Assembly (NCBI RefSeq): GCF_003116035.1
Contig: NZ_LGQW01000015.1
Location: 2,387,669-2,435,900, forward strand
Length of the DNA: 48,232 nt
Direction of reading: 5' to 3'
Origin: Azospirillum sp. TSH64
GTDB lineage: Bacteria > Pseudomonadota > Alphaproteobacteria > Azospirillales > Azospirillaceae
Part shown: positions 8,047 through 16,780 of the stretch, piece after piece
Layout of the letters: the number at the start of each line of letters is the position of its first letter
How positions within the stretch are numbered: the stretch's first letter is position 1
Made by a program: the position numbers and the translations under genes
Notes under the pieces: model-generated
What the model was told of the DNA's origin: nothing
The model's database searches: none
What the model saw: the letters and a program-made list of their open reading frames with translations, nothing else

Positions 8047-8934
8047 TCAACTCAACGGATCGGACGGCCCGGATCGACCGTCGTCGCAGCCGTCCAGAAA
8101 GCTGCGGATGGCGGCGGTCACCGGGCTGGCGGCCTCGATATGCGGCAGGTGGCCGGCCTTGTCGAACACCCGGTAGGGTGCGCCCGGCGGCAGCCAGTCG
8201 GCCGGCGGCATCGGGATGATGCGGTCCTCGCGGCCCCACAGCACCTGGATCGGCATCGGATAGGCGCTCCAGTCCACTGGCGCTCCACCGCCGGCATGGG
8301 CGGCGAAGGACGTCGCGACGATGCGCTCGAATCCGGCGCGGCGGACCGGGTCGGCGCCCTGCGCATTCAGCACCTCGCCGAAGCGGGGAATCAGCGGCGA
8401 GGGGCCGGCGAACAGCCGTTCGGCACAGGCACGTCCTTCCGCCACGTCGGCGGGAGCCATGGCCCGACGCAGGAAGTCCAGATCGAAAGCCGTGCCCAGG
8501 CCGGCGCTGGACAGCAGGGTCAGGCTCGCCACGCGGTCGGGCGCCAGCCTCGCCAGCTCGCGCGCGACATAGCCGCCCATCGAATGGCCGACCACATGCA
8601 CGCGCGGCAATTCCAGCCCGTCGAGGAATTCGAGCAGCCACGGCGCGAAGTCGGAAACCAGGCCGCTGCCGACATCGGGCGTCGATCCGCCATGGCCCGG
8701 CAGGTCGACTGCGATGGCACGCCGCCGCGACGACAGGGCCGACAGGTTGAACTGCCAGGTCAGGCGGTCGCCGGCAAAGCCATGCAGAAGCAGCACGGGC
8801 ACGCCGCCGCTGCCCACCGAAAGATAAGCGGCTGGGCCGCCTGCGACGGTGGCGACACCGGCGCGCAGGCGGCTTCCTTCCGATACAGGACCGGCCGAAA
8901 CGGGGCGGGCTGAGACAGGCCGGGGAATGGGCAC
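8047..8934 (-). CDS. Alpha/beta hydrolase (acyltransferase or thioesterase-like)
   Basis: The 295-residue protein has an alpha/beta-hydrolase core: oxyanion region LLLHGFAG (48-55), nucleophile elbow GHSMGG with S118, acid D237 in WGREDRII, and H262 in KAGHLPHIE. The first ~25 residues are a Pro/Ser/Val-rich repeat (PVSARPVSAGPVSEG) that may be unstructured. The assigned GTG start has no clear ribosome-binding site and lies 3 bp after the stop of the upstream ACP, which suggests re-initiation. A later start is possible. Flanked by two ACP genes, it could release or transfer the acyl group from a carrier, but the family is too broad to assign a substrate. Confidence 0.85.
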   Translation of the reverse strand: MPIPRPVSARPVSAGPVSEGSRLRAGVATVAGGPAAYLSVGSGGVPVLLLHGFAGDRLTWQFNLSALSSRRRAIAVDLPGHGGSTPDVGSGLVSDFAPWLLEFLDGLELPRVHVVGHSMGGYVARELARLAPDRVASLTLLSSAGLGTAFDLDFLRRAMAPADVAEGRACAERLFAGPSPLIPRFGEVLNAQGADPVRRAGFERIVATSFAAHAGGGAPVDWSAYPMPIQVLWGREDRIIPMPPADWLPPGAPYRVFDKAGHLPHIEAASPVTAAIRSFLDGCDDGRSGPSDPLS

Positions 8935-8937
8935 CGC

Positions 8938-9171
8938 TCAGGCCGTGACCGGCGCACCCGCCAGGGCCAGCAGATCGCCCACCGTCTTGGCCTTGGTTAG
9001 CTTCTCGCCTTCGACCACGACGCCGGTCTTCTCGTCCACCAGCGCGATGAAGCTGATGACCGCCAGCGAATCCCAGGCCTCCAGCGATTCCAGGGACTCG
9101 TCGCCGGTCAGCGTGCCGGGATCCAGTTCGAGCATCTCGTCAAGAGCGAGCAGGAATTCGTTGCGATCCAT
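8938..9171 (-). CDS. Acyl carrier protein (second in the operon)
   Basis: The 77-residue protein carries the phosphopantetheine serine S35 in EAWDSLAVISF and a very acidic first helix (FLLALDEMLELD). I take the ATG at 9171, preceded by AAGGAG at a normal distance, rather than the longer upstream start that would add an odd basic leader. The WDSL motif is typical of stand-alone carrier proteins in sugar-modification and secondary-metabolite clusters. Two different ACPs in one operon suggests separate roles, for example a primer/donor carrier and an extender carrier. Confidence 0.88.
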   Translation of the reverse strand: MDRNEFLLALDEMLELDPGTLTGDESLESLEAWDSLAVISFIALVDEKTGVVVEGEKLTKAKTVGDLLALAGAPVTA

Positions 9172-9203
9172 CAGTTTTTCTCCTTGGTCGAACCGAGACC
9201 GGG

Positions 9204-9968
9204 TCAGTGCAGCGACTTTTGCCGGACCGAGCGGTTGATGTCCACCCAATCGGGGTGGTCACGAAGAGCTTTGCAACAATCCTGCCAGCCGAAGACGGGG
9301 TTGGCCGGCAGGAGCGCCTCCAGCAGGCGGCGCACCAACTCGTAGTCGGCGGGTTCGTCCACGCACCAGCGCTGACCTTCCAGATCGCTGTCCAGCGGCA
9401 GGTCGGGCACCAGCGCCGTCCCCAGCCGGAACCGGTCGGGGCGGCGGTAGAGGTAGGGGGTGACATGCTCCCGCTCCACCGGGTCGGTGGCGTTCGCCGC
9501 TGCCTCGTCCAGCAGACGGCGCGGAAAGATCTCGGCGTCCAGGCCGCGCGGATAGCGCGTGCTGTCGATCGACAGATAGTCCAGCGGCTGGCCGTCCTGG
9601 AAGGCGGCGATCAGGCGGCCGACCAGCGCCGGGTCGATCAGCGGACAGTCGGCGGTGACGCGCACGACCAGATCGGCTTCGGCCGATGCGGCGGCACCGG
9701 CGAAGCGGCCCAGCACATCCTGCTCGTCGCCGCGGAAGACGGTGACGCCAAGTCCCTGCGCACACTCCACCACCGGGTCGTCGGCGGCATTCACCGTCGT
9801 CGCCAGCACCACCGCATCCAGGCCGGGAGTGCGGGACAGCCGCTCCAGATGATGGGCCAGCAGCGGGCGGCCGGCGGCCGGCATCAGCACCTTGCCCGGC
9901 AGCCGGGTCGAGGTCATGCGCGCCTGCGAGATGGCGACGGTCCTCTGCTTGCTCGGGGTCTTAGCCAT
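9204..9968 (-). CDS. SpsF/NeuA-type cytidylyltransferase-like protein
   Basis: The 254-residue protein has the nucleotidyltransferase signature SQARMTSTRLPGK (14-26), the form seen in the SpsF family of cytidylyltransferase-like proteins. It also has a TADCPLIDP motif. The SpsF form differs from the classic NeuA/PseF signature (PARGGSKG). Start ATG 9968 overlaps the end of the PseI-like gene by 8 bp. Nonulosonic acids must be activated as CMP-sugars before transfer, and this is the only nucleotidyltransferase in the operon, so I infer it is the activating enzyme. An alternative is a protein that acts on another sugar precursor. Confidence 0.87.
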   Translation of the reverse strand: MAKTPSKQRTVAISQARMTSTRLPGKVLMPAAGRPLLAHHLERLSRTPGLDAVVLATTVNAADDPVVECAQGLGVTVFRGDEQDVLGRFAGAAASAEADLVVRVTADCPLIDPALVGRLIAAFQDGQPLDYLSIDSTRYPRGLDAEIFPRRLLDEAAANATDPVEREHVTPYLYRRPDRFRLGTALVPDLPLDSDLEGQRWCVDEPADYELVRRLLEALLPANPVFGWQDCCKALRDHPDWVDINRSVRQKSLH

Positions 9969-11016
9969 GCGGCCCCTCCGCTGGAGGTGCCAGCATGTCC
10001 CAGCCCAGCGGCTCTCCCCGGTGCAGGCGGCGGACGGCGCGGCGGCCCAGCACGTCGGGCAGATGCCTGGGCGCCATCCCGAAGCCGGGGCGGATGGAGC
10101 GGACATTGGTGGCGGTCAGCGGCTCCCCCGCCTCGACGTCGGCAACGACATAGAGGGAACGGCGATAGTCGCGACCGCCGGCCTCGCTGGGCTTCACCCC
10201 GTAATCGACGCGGCCCATGGCGGCGGTCGCCGTGCGCACGGCGTCGGCCATCGCCCTGAATTCCGCCGGCTCCAGCGAAAAGGCGCTGTCGACACCGCCG
10301 TCGGCGCGCGACAGGGTGAAGTGCTTCTCGATCACCGTCGCACCCATGACCGCGGCGGCGACCGGCACGGCGATGCCCTGGCTGTGGTCGGACAGGCCGG
10401 CGGTGACGCCGCCGAAAGCCTCGGCCAGGTGAGCGATGGTCCGGAGGTTGCAATCCTCCGGAGGGGTGGGATAGCCGCTGACGCAGTGCAGCAGGGCGAG
10501 CGGGACATCGCCCGCTGCGGCCACCGCCTCCTCGATCTCGCCCAGCGTTGCAAGGCCGGTGGAGATGATCAGCGGCTTGCCGGACCGTGCGGCGCGGCGG
10601 ATCAGGGGAAGGTCGATCACCTCGAAGGAGGCGATCTTGAAGGCCGGGGCGTCGAGATCCTCCAGCAGTTCGATGGCGGTTTCGTCGAAGGGAGAGCTGA
10701 AGATGGTCAGCCCGAGCGACCGCGCCCGCTCGAACAGGGGCGCATGCCAATCCCACGGGGTGTGCGCCTCGCGGTAGAGGTCGTGCAGGGTGCGTCCGTC
10801 CCAGAGCCCGCCCTCCAGCCGGAAGCCGGGACCGTCATGGGCGATGGTGATGGTGTCGGCGGTGTAGGTCTGCAGCTTGACCGCGTCGGCCCCCGCCTCC
10901 TTCGCCGCGTCCACCAGCGCCAGGGCACGGCCGAGGTCGCCATTGTGGTTCCCCGACATCTCCGCGATCAGGTAGGGCGGATGACCCTGCCCAATCGGGC
11001 GCCCCGCGATGGACAT
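9961..11016 (-). CDS. N-acetylneuraminate/pseudaminate synthase family protein (PseI-like)
   Basis: The 351-residue protein matches the NeuB family and within it the PseI branch: AEMSGNHNGDLGRAL at the N-terminus, then GADAVKLQTY, a GLWDGRTLHDLY segment, SSPFDETA and PAFKIASFE. The C-terminus has the antifreeze-like SAF domain (VRSIRPGFGMAPRHL). These enzymes condense phosphoenolpyruvate with a 6-deoxy-diacetamido hexose to give pseudaminic acid. I use the ATG at 11016 because it matches the family N-terminus and length. An open frame continues upstream to a TTG at 11085. PseB, PseC, PseH and PseG, which would make the precursor, are not in the window. Glycosylation of flagellin by pseudaminic acid is well known and fits the nearby flagellin. 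Confidence 0.9.
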   Translation of the reverse strand: MSIAGRPIGQGHPPYLIAEMSGNHNGDLGRALALVDAAKEAGADAVKLQTYTADTITIAHDGPGFRLEGGLWDGRTLHDLYREAHTPWDWHAPLFERARSLGLTIFSSPFDETAIELLEDLDAPAFKIASFEVIDLPLIRRAARSGKPLIISTGLATLGEIEEAVAAAGDVPLALLHCVSGYPTPPEDCNLRTIAHLAEAFGGVTAGLSDHSQGIAVPVAAAVMGATVIEKHFTLSRADGGVDSAFSLEPAEFRAMADAVRTATAAMGRVDYGVKPSEAGGRDYRRSLYVVADVEAGEPLTATNVRSIRPGFGMAPRHLPDVLGRRAVRRLHRGEPLGWDMLAPPAEGPHG

Positions 11017-11133
11017 CGGCGGTCGGCTGGGGAGACGGCCGTTGGCATGGCCTGGAGCGGCATTCGACACGGGCAGGTATTCCAATCGGATCGGTCTGAC
11101 GGACCCAGTCTTTCACGAAATCATGAAGGAAGG

Positions 11134-12732
11134 TTAATTTCCGGTGGCCGGTCCGCCGCGCAGCAGGGCCCGCGCCTCCTCGCCATAGGCGAGCAGCCGT
11201 TCGACACAGCGGGTGCGGTCGCCGATCTCGACGAAGCGCGCCTTGGCCGCAAGCCTGGCCTCGGCGAGGGCCTCGGCATCGGTGGCGAGCGCCACGGCAC
11301 GCGCCAGATAGGCGTCGCGGTCGGGCACGCAGAACGCCGGGCCGGCATTGCTGGCGACGTCGCCCGAGCCATAGCTGATCACCGGCACCCCCTCCGCCAG
11401 GGCATAGGAGGCGCCGCCGCCGCCGCCCTGGCGCGGCGGATTGAGGAAGACATGGCAGCGGGCATAGAAGGCGCGGATGTCGGGGACATGGCCGAGGCAG
11501 CGCATGCGGTCCCGATTGCGCAAGGCGGCAAGGCGGCCCGGCAGTTCCTTCACTTCGCCGGCGAAGACCAGAGCGCCGTCCGGGCAGCGCTCCAGGATCT
11601 CGTCGAACAGCTCCAGAGTGTCCTCCCCCACCTCCAGGTCCAGGCGGGTGCCGACCACCGCGAAGAGGACGGTGTCGTCGGGGAAGCCGGTTTCGACGCG
11701 CTTGCCGTCGGACGGCGGCGGCGTGAAACCGAAGGTGAAGGGGCGGAAGCGGCGGGCGAACGGCGCGCGGTAGAGGGCCGGGATGGAGCGGGTATGGTCG
11801 TTCTCCTCGTACCCCAGCACGATGTGGGCGAGCGAGACGGTGATGCTGGAGGTCGTGGGAATGGCGACGACCGGCCGGGCATCGGCCTCCGCGAACAGGT
11901 CGGCGACGATGTTGGATCCGCCGAAGGCGACGATGAGATCCGGATCGTAGCCGTCGATGGCGTCCACGATGACGCGCAGCTTGTCCTGGCTGAAGGCCGG
12001 TTCGGTGAAGGAGGCGACCTTCACCTGCCGGCCGAACATCTTCAACGCGTAGACGCCTTCCAGATCGGCCGCGACCTCCGCCACCATCGGCGGGATGAAG
12101 ACATTCTCGACCCTGGCGGGCATGCCGTTGACGTTGATGATGGCGACGTCCAGCCCGAAATCGTCCTGCATGCGGGCGGCGAAATCGAAACAATCGCGGG
12201 TCGGCTGGTGTCCCTGGTTGGTGAACTGGTTGGTGACCACCGCGACGCGGCGGATCGGCCCGTCGCAAAAGGCCGCCCGCGCCGGTGTCAACCCCCAGCG
12301 CCGCGCGATCTGCCTGACCATCGCCGTGTAATAGCGAAACAGGTCGCAGGCGACGAAGGTCGCCATCTTCTCGCCGCTGGCGGTTCCCAGGAACAGCTGC
12401 CGCGAGATGCACCAGTGGGTGTAGTGCAGCGCCGCCGGATCGGCGCTGTCGCCGCCAAGGATCAGGTAATGAAGGATGCGCTCCAGATGATAGAGATCGC
12501 CGGTCAGATGGAACAGCACGGAACGCAGCCGGATCGTGTCGTTCACCGGCGTGTCGCGCTCAAGCCGTTCGGCAAGCTCCATCCGGCCGTCGAACTCCAT
12601 GGTCCGGCGGATCTCGTCGCAAAGCGCGGTGAAGCGGTTGAGCTTGCCGGCGTCGATTTGCCGGTCGGTGAGAAAGACCGTCAGAGCTGCGGCGGCCGCG
12701 GTCACGCGGTCGGATGGAACCGTTCCCGGCAT
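11134..12732 (-). CDS. Glycosyltransferase, probably flagellin-glycan related
   Basis: The start ATG at 12732 has a GGAAGGG-type ribosome-binding site; the frame stays open further upstream but without a site. The 532-residue product has an N-terminal helical part (to about 190) and then a GT-B-like half. VAVVTNQFTNQGHQPTRDCF begins the first Rossmann domain. In the second come FAGEVKELPGRL, CLGHVPDIRAFYARCHVFLNPP and a glycine-rich GGGGGASYALAEGVPVISYGSG loop with the donor-binding pattern of GT4-like enzymes. It is first in the minus-strand operon and precedes the PseI-like gene by about 117 bp. Its sugar and acceptor are unknown. The N-terminal part may be an acceptor or partner-binding domain. 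Confidence 0.78.
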   Translation of the reverse strand: MPGTVPSDRVTAAAAALTVFLTDRQIDAGKLNRFTALCDEIRRTMEFDGRMELAERLERDTPVNDTIRLRSVLFHLTGDLYHLERILHYLILGGDSADPAALHYTHWCISRQLFLGTASGEKMATFVACDLFRYYTAMVRQIARRWGLTPARAAFCDGPIRRVAVVTNQFTNQGHQPTRDCFDFAARMQDDFGLDVAIINVNGMPARVENVFIPPMVAEVAADLEGVYALKMFGRQVKVASFTEPAFSQDKLRVIVDAIDGYDPDLIVAFGGSNIVADLFAEADARPVVAIPTTSSITVSLAHIVLGYEENDHTRSIPALYRAPFARRFRPFTFGFTPPPSDGKRVETGFPDDTVLFAVVGTRLDLEVGEDTLELFDEILERCPDGALVFAGEVKELPGRLAALRNRDRMRCLGHVPDIRAFYARCHVFLNPPRQGGGGGASYALAEGVPVISYGSGDVASNAGPAFCVPDRDAYLARAVALATDAEALAEARLAAKARFVEIGDRTRCVERLLAYGEEARALLRGGPATGN

Positions 12733-12912
12733 CGTCTTGACCCTTCCACTCCAGGCAGCCTTCCCGTGTGTACCGCCGCCGCAGCAGGCCGTGCAAGCGG
12801 GCACTTTCCCCGGCAATCCATCGGCGATGTGTGCAGCGCGGCAGAAGCCGTTGCGCAAGGAGGCGGATTGCGACACACTCCGAATACCCATACTTTTAAA
12901 AGGGAAACTGAG

Positions 12913-13131
12913 ATGGCTGGCTTCGACTCCACCGCCGGTGCCGCCGGCGTCGTGACCGGGCTGATCGAAAAGGCCGCTGCCGAACTGGACGCGATGTCCG
13001 ATGCAGCGGCCGAGATCGCGCCGGAGGTCGGCGACCTCACCGGCGTGCTGGTGGAGGCGCAGCGGATCGCCGACCGGGCCGCCCTGGAACTGCGCCGGCT
13101 GACCCAGAAGCTGGCGCGGGCGGCCGCCTAA
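12913..13131 (+). CDS. Small helical hypothetical protein, 72 aa
   Basis: The start ATG at 12913 has AGGG (12901-12904) at 8 nt spacing. The protein is almost all Ala, Glu, Leu and Val with heptad-like spacing (GLIEKAAAELDAMSD, then AQRIADRAALELRRLTQ), so I expect helices or a short coiled coil. No signal peptide or membrane segment is visible. It is divergent from the glycosyltransferase at 12732 and its stop overlaps the stop of the convergent pentapeptide-repeat gene. I do not recognise the family. The region 12868-12896 could hold a sigma-70-like promoter (TTGCGA, 17 nt, TACTTT), but it would start transcription almost at the ribosome-binding site. Confidence 0.6.
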   Translation: MAGFDSTAGAAGVVTGLIEKAAAELDAMSDAAAEIAPEVGDLTGVLVEAQRIADRAALELRRLTQKLARAAA

Positions 13132-14423
13132 GTCTTGAGCCCGGCGACGCCGTCCAGGATCACCCCCTCGTCCAGGGCACGGCGTTCCAGCTTGGCACCG
13201 AACAGCTTGGCGCCGGTCAGATCGGTCCTGGCGAGGTCGCAGCCGCGCAGGTTGGCGAAGGACAGGTCGGCATTGCCGAGATTGACCGACCGCAGGCAAG
13301 CGCCGCTGAGATCGGCATAACGCAGCTTGGCTCCCGACAGGTCGGCCGGGCGGGACCGCTGCTCGTCGAACACCAGGGGGCGCAGGTTGACGTTGCGCAG
13401 ATCGGCATTGTTCAGCTTGGCGTTCCGCAGGCTGATGCCGCGCAGGTCGCCGTCCGTCAGCTTGGCGCCGCGCAGGTCGGCGCGGTCCAGCACCGCGGCC
13501 TGCATCTGCACGCCGGAGAGGTCCAGGCCGTAGAGCGTCGCCCCGGCCGCGCGCAGCATGGTCAGGCACATGTGGGCCAGCGACGGCGCATGGCGCAGGT
13601 CGAAACCGGACAGGTCGAGCATAGCGCCCTGCGCCCCGCTCGACCCCACCCAGGTCATATGGTCGGCCAGCAGGTCTTCCAGGGATCGCCCCAGTTCGGC
13701 CACCACCCGGCCGACCGGCTTGTCGGTCAGCGCCTCTTCCACGTCGGCGTCGGTGAGGTCGGCCATCACCATGGTGGCGCCGGTCAGCACCGCGCCGCGC
13801 AGACAGGCGCCGCGCAGATCGGCACCGGACAGGTCGGCCCCTTCCAGGTTGGAGCCGGTGAAATTGGCGCCGCGCATGGTTGCCCGCACCAGCTTGCACC
13901 CGCGCATCACCGCGTCCGAGAAGTCGGTATGGACCGCCATGATGCCCGACATCCGGGCGTTGGTCAGGTTGGCCCCGGACAGATCGGCACCGTCGGCGTC
14001 CGCCGGGCTGGACTCGATCTGCACCATGTGCAGATGGCCGGAGCGGTCCTTCTCGGCCAGGGAGCCGTCGCGCAGATCCGCCTCGAACAGGTTGGCGCCG
14101 ACCAGGATGGCGCCACGCAGGCAGGCGCCGCGCAGGTCGGCCTTGATCAGGCTGGCGCCGTCGAAATTGGCCTGCCGCAGGTCGGCGACGAAGAAGGAGG
14201 CGCAGTCGAGCCGCGCACCGGACAGGTCGGCGCCGCGCAGGCTGGCGCCGACGAAATCGGCATGGGCCAGATCGCGCCCCGATAAATCCAGGCCGGACAG
14301 ATCGCAGAAGGAGAGATTGGCGCGCGCCCCGCCGACACGGGCGTTGCGGAACATCTCGTGCTTGCGCACCGCCTGATCGAGCTGCGCCTGGTCGAAGCGC
14401 CTGAGCGCGCGATTCTGCACCAT
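13128..14423 (-). CDS. Pentapeptide-repeat protein
   Basis: This 431-residue protein consists mainly of A(D/N)LXX pentapeptides, for example ADLSGARLDCASFFVADLRQ. The repeats form at least three blocks (about 35-120, 145-225 and 295-420) separated by non-repeat stretches around 125-145 and 230-295. Such repeats fold into a square beta-helix. There is no signal peptide or membrane segment, so it is probably cytoplasmic. Known family members include DNA-gyrase-protecting proteins (MfpA/Qnr), but those are ~200 residues, and most long ones have no known function. An AAAGGGAG site precedes the ATG by 11 nt. The stop codon overlaps that of the convergent small protein. Confidence 0.88.
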   Translation of the reverse strand: MVQNRALRRFDQAQLDQAVRKHEMFRNARVGGARANLSFCDLSGLDLSGRDLAHADFVGASLRGADLSGARLDCASFFVADLRQANFDGASLIKADLRGACLRGAILVGANLFEADLRDGSLAEKDRSGHLHMVQIESSPADADGADLSGANLTNARMSGIMAVHTDFSDAVMRGCKLVRATMRGANFTGSNLEGADLSGADLRGACLRGAVLTGATMVMADLTDADVEEALTDKPVGRVVAELGRSLEDLLADHMTWVGSSGAQGAMLDLSGFDLRHAPSLAHMCLTMLRAAGATLYGLDLSGVQMQAAVLDRADLRGAKLTDGDLRGISLRNAKLNNADLRNVNLRPLVFDEQRSRPADLSGAKLRYADLSGACLRSVNLGNADLSFANLRGCDLARTDLTGAKLFGAKLERRALDEGVILDGVAGLKT

Positions 14424-14485
14424 GGTCCCGTGAACTCCCTTTCCCGGCGCCAGTGTGCGGCAGTCCGACTTCAGAAAGGGTTAAC

Positions 14486-16780
14486 TCATGCTGCGGACTC
14501 GTTCTCCATGGCCGCTTCCCCGCCGTCGGCCGGGCGGCCCCGTTCCGACAGGATGGAAGCGATGACCCCGCGCAGATCCTCCGGCGACACCGGCTTGTGC
14601 AGAAGCCGGCAGCCGGTGGCGACCGCCTCGCGGATGCGTTCGGGCGCGGTGTCGCCGGTCAGGATCAGGCCGGGCACCGGACGGCCCAGCCGCTCCCCCA
14701 CCTTCGCCACCATCTGCACGCCGGTCAGCCGGCCCGGCAGGCGGAAATCGCTGACGATGAGGTCGGGAACGGGCATGTCGGGCATGGAACTGGATTTGGG
14801 GGTACCGGCCTTGGGGGAGCCGGCCTGGAGCCTGGACCCGCCGATCAGTGCCAGCGCAGTCTCGCCCTCGTCCGCGACGACAACGCGATAGTCCCAGCTT
14901 TCCAGCAGCAGCCGCACGGCATCGCGCTGGATCGGGTCATCCTCCACCACCAGGATCAACCGGTCGCCCGCCACCACCGGATCGGCGTCCTTCACCGGCG
15001 CCGCGGTCGGCGCCCGTTCGGTTCCGACCACCGGCACGCTGACCGCGAAGACCGAACCGCGGCCCTGTAGCGACCGGACCTCCACCGCATGGGCCAGGAG
15101 AGCCGCCTTACGGCGCACCTTGGCTAGGCCGAGGCCGAGGCCCTGGCGGCGGTCGCGCTCCGGATTGCCGAGCTGGACGAAGTCCTCGAAGATGTTGTCG
15201 AGCTGTTCGGGCGGGATGCCGGTTCCGGTGTCCCACACCTCGATGCGCAGCCACCGGCCCTGACGATTGCCCTGATGGCGGCAGCCGATGGTGACGCGCC
15301 CCTCGTCGGTGAAGCGGATGGCGTTGCGCACCAGATCGCCCAGCATGCGGGTCAGCAGCGTGCGGTCGGTGCGGATCACCATCCGGGTGGGCATCGCGCG
15401 CAGGGCCAGTCCCTTTTCCGCCGCCATGCCGCGGAATTCGGCCAGCAGATCCTCGAACACCGCCGACACCGGCACGTCGGCCAGCTGCGGCCGCACCACG
15501 CCGGCATCAAGCGTCGCCACCTCCAGCAGGGCATGCAGAAGCTTCTCGCCGGCGTCCAGCGCCTCGCCCATCTTCTCGGCGATCGCATGGTCGCGGGTGT
15601 CGGCGAGGCGTTCCATCAGAATATGATGAAAAAGCCGCAAGGCCTGGAAAGGCTGACGCAAATCATGATTGGCCGCCGACAGGAAACGGCCCTTGGCCTG
15701 ATTTGCCCGTTCCTTTTCCTCCAGCGCACGGCTCAGCTTCACGTTGAGGGCGCTGAGGGCCGCGGTGCGCTCCTCCACCCGCTGCTCCAGCTGGACATTG
15801 GCCTGTTCGAGCTGGGCGTTCGCCTCCGTCAGGGCCTGACGGGCCAGCGCCTCCCTCTGCAGGCTGGCGGCGCCGAGCAGGGAAAGGCCGGCCAGTGCGG
15901 CGACGCCGGCAACAACCACGATAAGGCCGCGTTCCATCCGGACATACCAGGGCTCCAGCACGCTGGTGCGCGGGATCGTCACCGCCGACAGGATCGACAG
16001 GCCGGCCATCCGCTTCAATCCGAGGATCGACGGCTTGCCGTTCACCATCCATTGCGCATCGACCCGGATGGTTCCGGCGTCAAGCCGTGGCAGCGGGCCG
16101 AGCGACGGGGCGCCCGACCCGGCGAGGCGGACGCCGTCGGGTCGGTACAGACCGACCGAGCGGGCGCTCGCGTCGAAGGGCTTCAGCACCGGATCCAGGG
16201 CGGCCAGCGGTACGGCCACCAGGATCGCACCGTCGAAAACGCCCGCCGCAGTGTGGATGCGGCGGGCGAGAAGAATGGCCGGCTGCCCTGCCACATGCCC
16301 GAAGGCCGGCAGAATCCGACGTTCCTCCTCCGGCGATAAGGGGCGGACCAGAAGCGACAGGCCGTCGCTGGTTTCCGGCTCGGCGAAAGCGATGGTGGGA
16401 CCGTACAGCGCCGTTCCGTCGGCACTGAGCAGCGTGACCCGGCCGTTGCGCTCCACAGCCATCGCCTCGGGCAATGTGCGCTGTCCCCAGGAGGCCAGGC
16501 CACGTCCGTCCATCCGGCCGGCGACCTGCTCCAGCAGGCCGACACTGGCCTCCAGCACGCCGCGCGCATGGCTGTCGAACAGGGCGGCCGCTTCCCGTGC
16601 GTCCTTTTCGGCTCGATCGAGCGTGTCACGGTAGTCGAGCGCGGTGACGGTGGCCCAGGAGGCCGTCCCCAGCAGCGCCAACAGCGCGCACAGGAAGGCG
16701 ACCAGCATCCGTGGAGAAGGGGCGAGACGGCCGGGGCCGGCCAACGACAGGGAAGGCGGAGGCATCTGCGGCGATGACAT
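14486..16780 (-). CDS. Membrane-bound hybrid sensor histidine kinase
   Basis: The 764-residue protein has a first membrane helix at about 25-47, an extracytoplasmic Cache-like sensor region to about 280, a second helix at about 283-305, and a coiled-coil linker (LEQANVQLEQRVEERTAAL). It then has a HisKA domain with H372 in AANHDLRQP. The HATPase domain has N-box GDLVRNAIRFTDEG, DTGTGIP and GLGLGLAKV. A C-terminal receiver follows, with phospho-acceptor D678 in DLIVSDFRLPG. The NHDLRQP form is common among alphaproteobacterial hybrid kinases. I choose ATG 16780, but the ribosome-binding site is weak and the frame is open to 16981. No cognate regulator is adjacent, so the input and output are unknown. 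Confidence 0.9.
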   Translation of the reverse strand: MSSPQMPPPSLSLAGPGRLAPSPRMLVAFLCALLALLGTASWATVTALDYRDTLDRAEKDAREAAALFDSHARGVLEASVGLLEQVAGRMDGRGLASWGQRTLPEAMAVERNGRVTLLSADGTALYGPTIAFAEPETSDGLSLLVRPLSPEEERRILPAFGHVAGQPAILLARRIHTAAGVFDGAILVAVPLAALDPVLKPFDASARSVGLYRPDGVRLAGSGAPSLGPLPRLDAGTIRVDAQWMVNGKPSILGLKRMAGLSILSAVTIPRTSVLEPWYVRMERGLIVVVAGVAALAGLSLLGAASLQREALARQALTEANAQLEQANVQLEQRVEERTAALSALNVKLSRALEEKERANQAKGRFLSAANHDLRQPFQALRLFHHILMERLADTRDHAIAEKMGEALDAGEKLLHALLEVATLDAGVVRPQLADVPVSAVFEDLLAEFRGMAAEKGLALRAMPTRMVIRTDRTLLTRMLGDLVRNAIRFTDEGRVTIGCRHQGNRQGRWLRIEVWDTGTGIPPEQLDNIFEDFVQLGNPERDRRQGLGLGLAKVRRKAALLAHAVEVRSLQGRGSVFAVSVPVVGTERAPTAAPVKDADPVVAGDRLILVVEDDPIQRDAVRLLLESWDYRVVVADEGETALALIGGSRLQAGSPKAGTPKSSSMPDMPVPDLIVSDFRLPGRLTGVQMVAKVGERLGRPVPGLILTGDTAPERIREAVATGCRLLHKPVSPEDLRGVIASILSERGRPADGGEAAMENESAA

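Noticed and set aside
12868..12896. Sigma-70-like promoter for the 72-aa gene
   Set aside because: TTGCGA-N17-TACTTT would place the start at the Shine-Dalgarno, leaving almost no leader. It is not strong enough to list.
9892..12912. Long plus-strand frame leading into the 72-aa protein
   Set aside because: The part before 12913 is antisense to the PseI-like gene and glycosyltransferase. Only the last 72 codons with their own ribosome-binding site are kept.
12733..13899. N-terminal extension of the 11134-12732 glycosyltransferase
   Set aside because: The extension overlaps the pentapeptide-repeat and small-protein genes in another frame and has no domain. ATG 12732 has a good ribosome-binding site.
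2093..14423. Horizontally acquired island in the flagellin region
   Set aside because: GC content and codon use look like the rest of the window, and no integrase, tRNA or insertion-sequence border was found.
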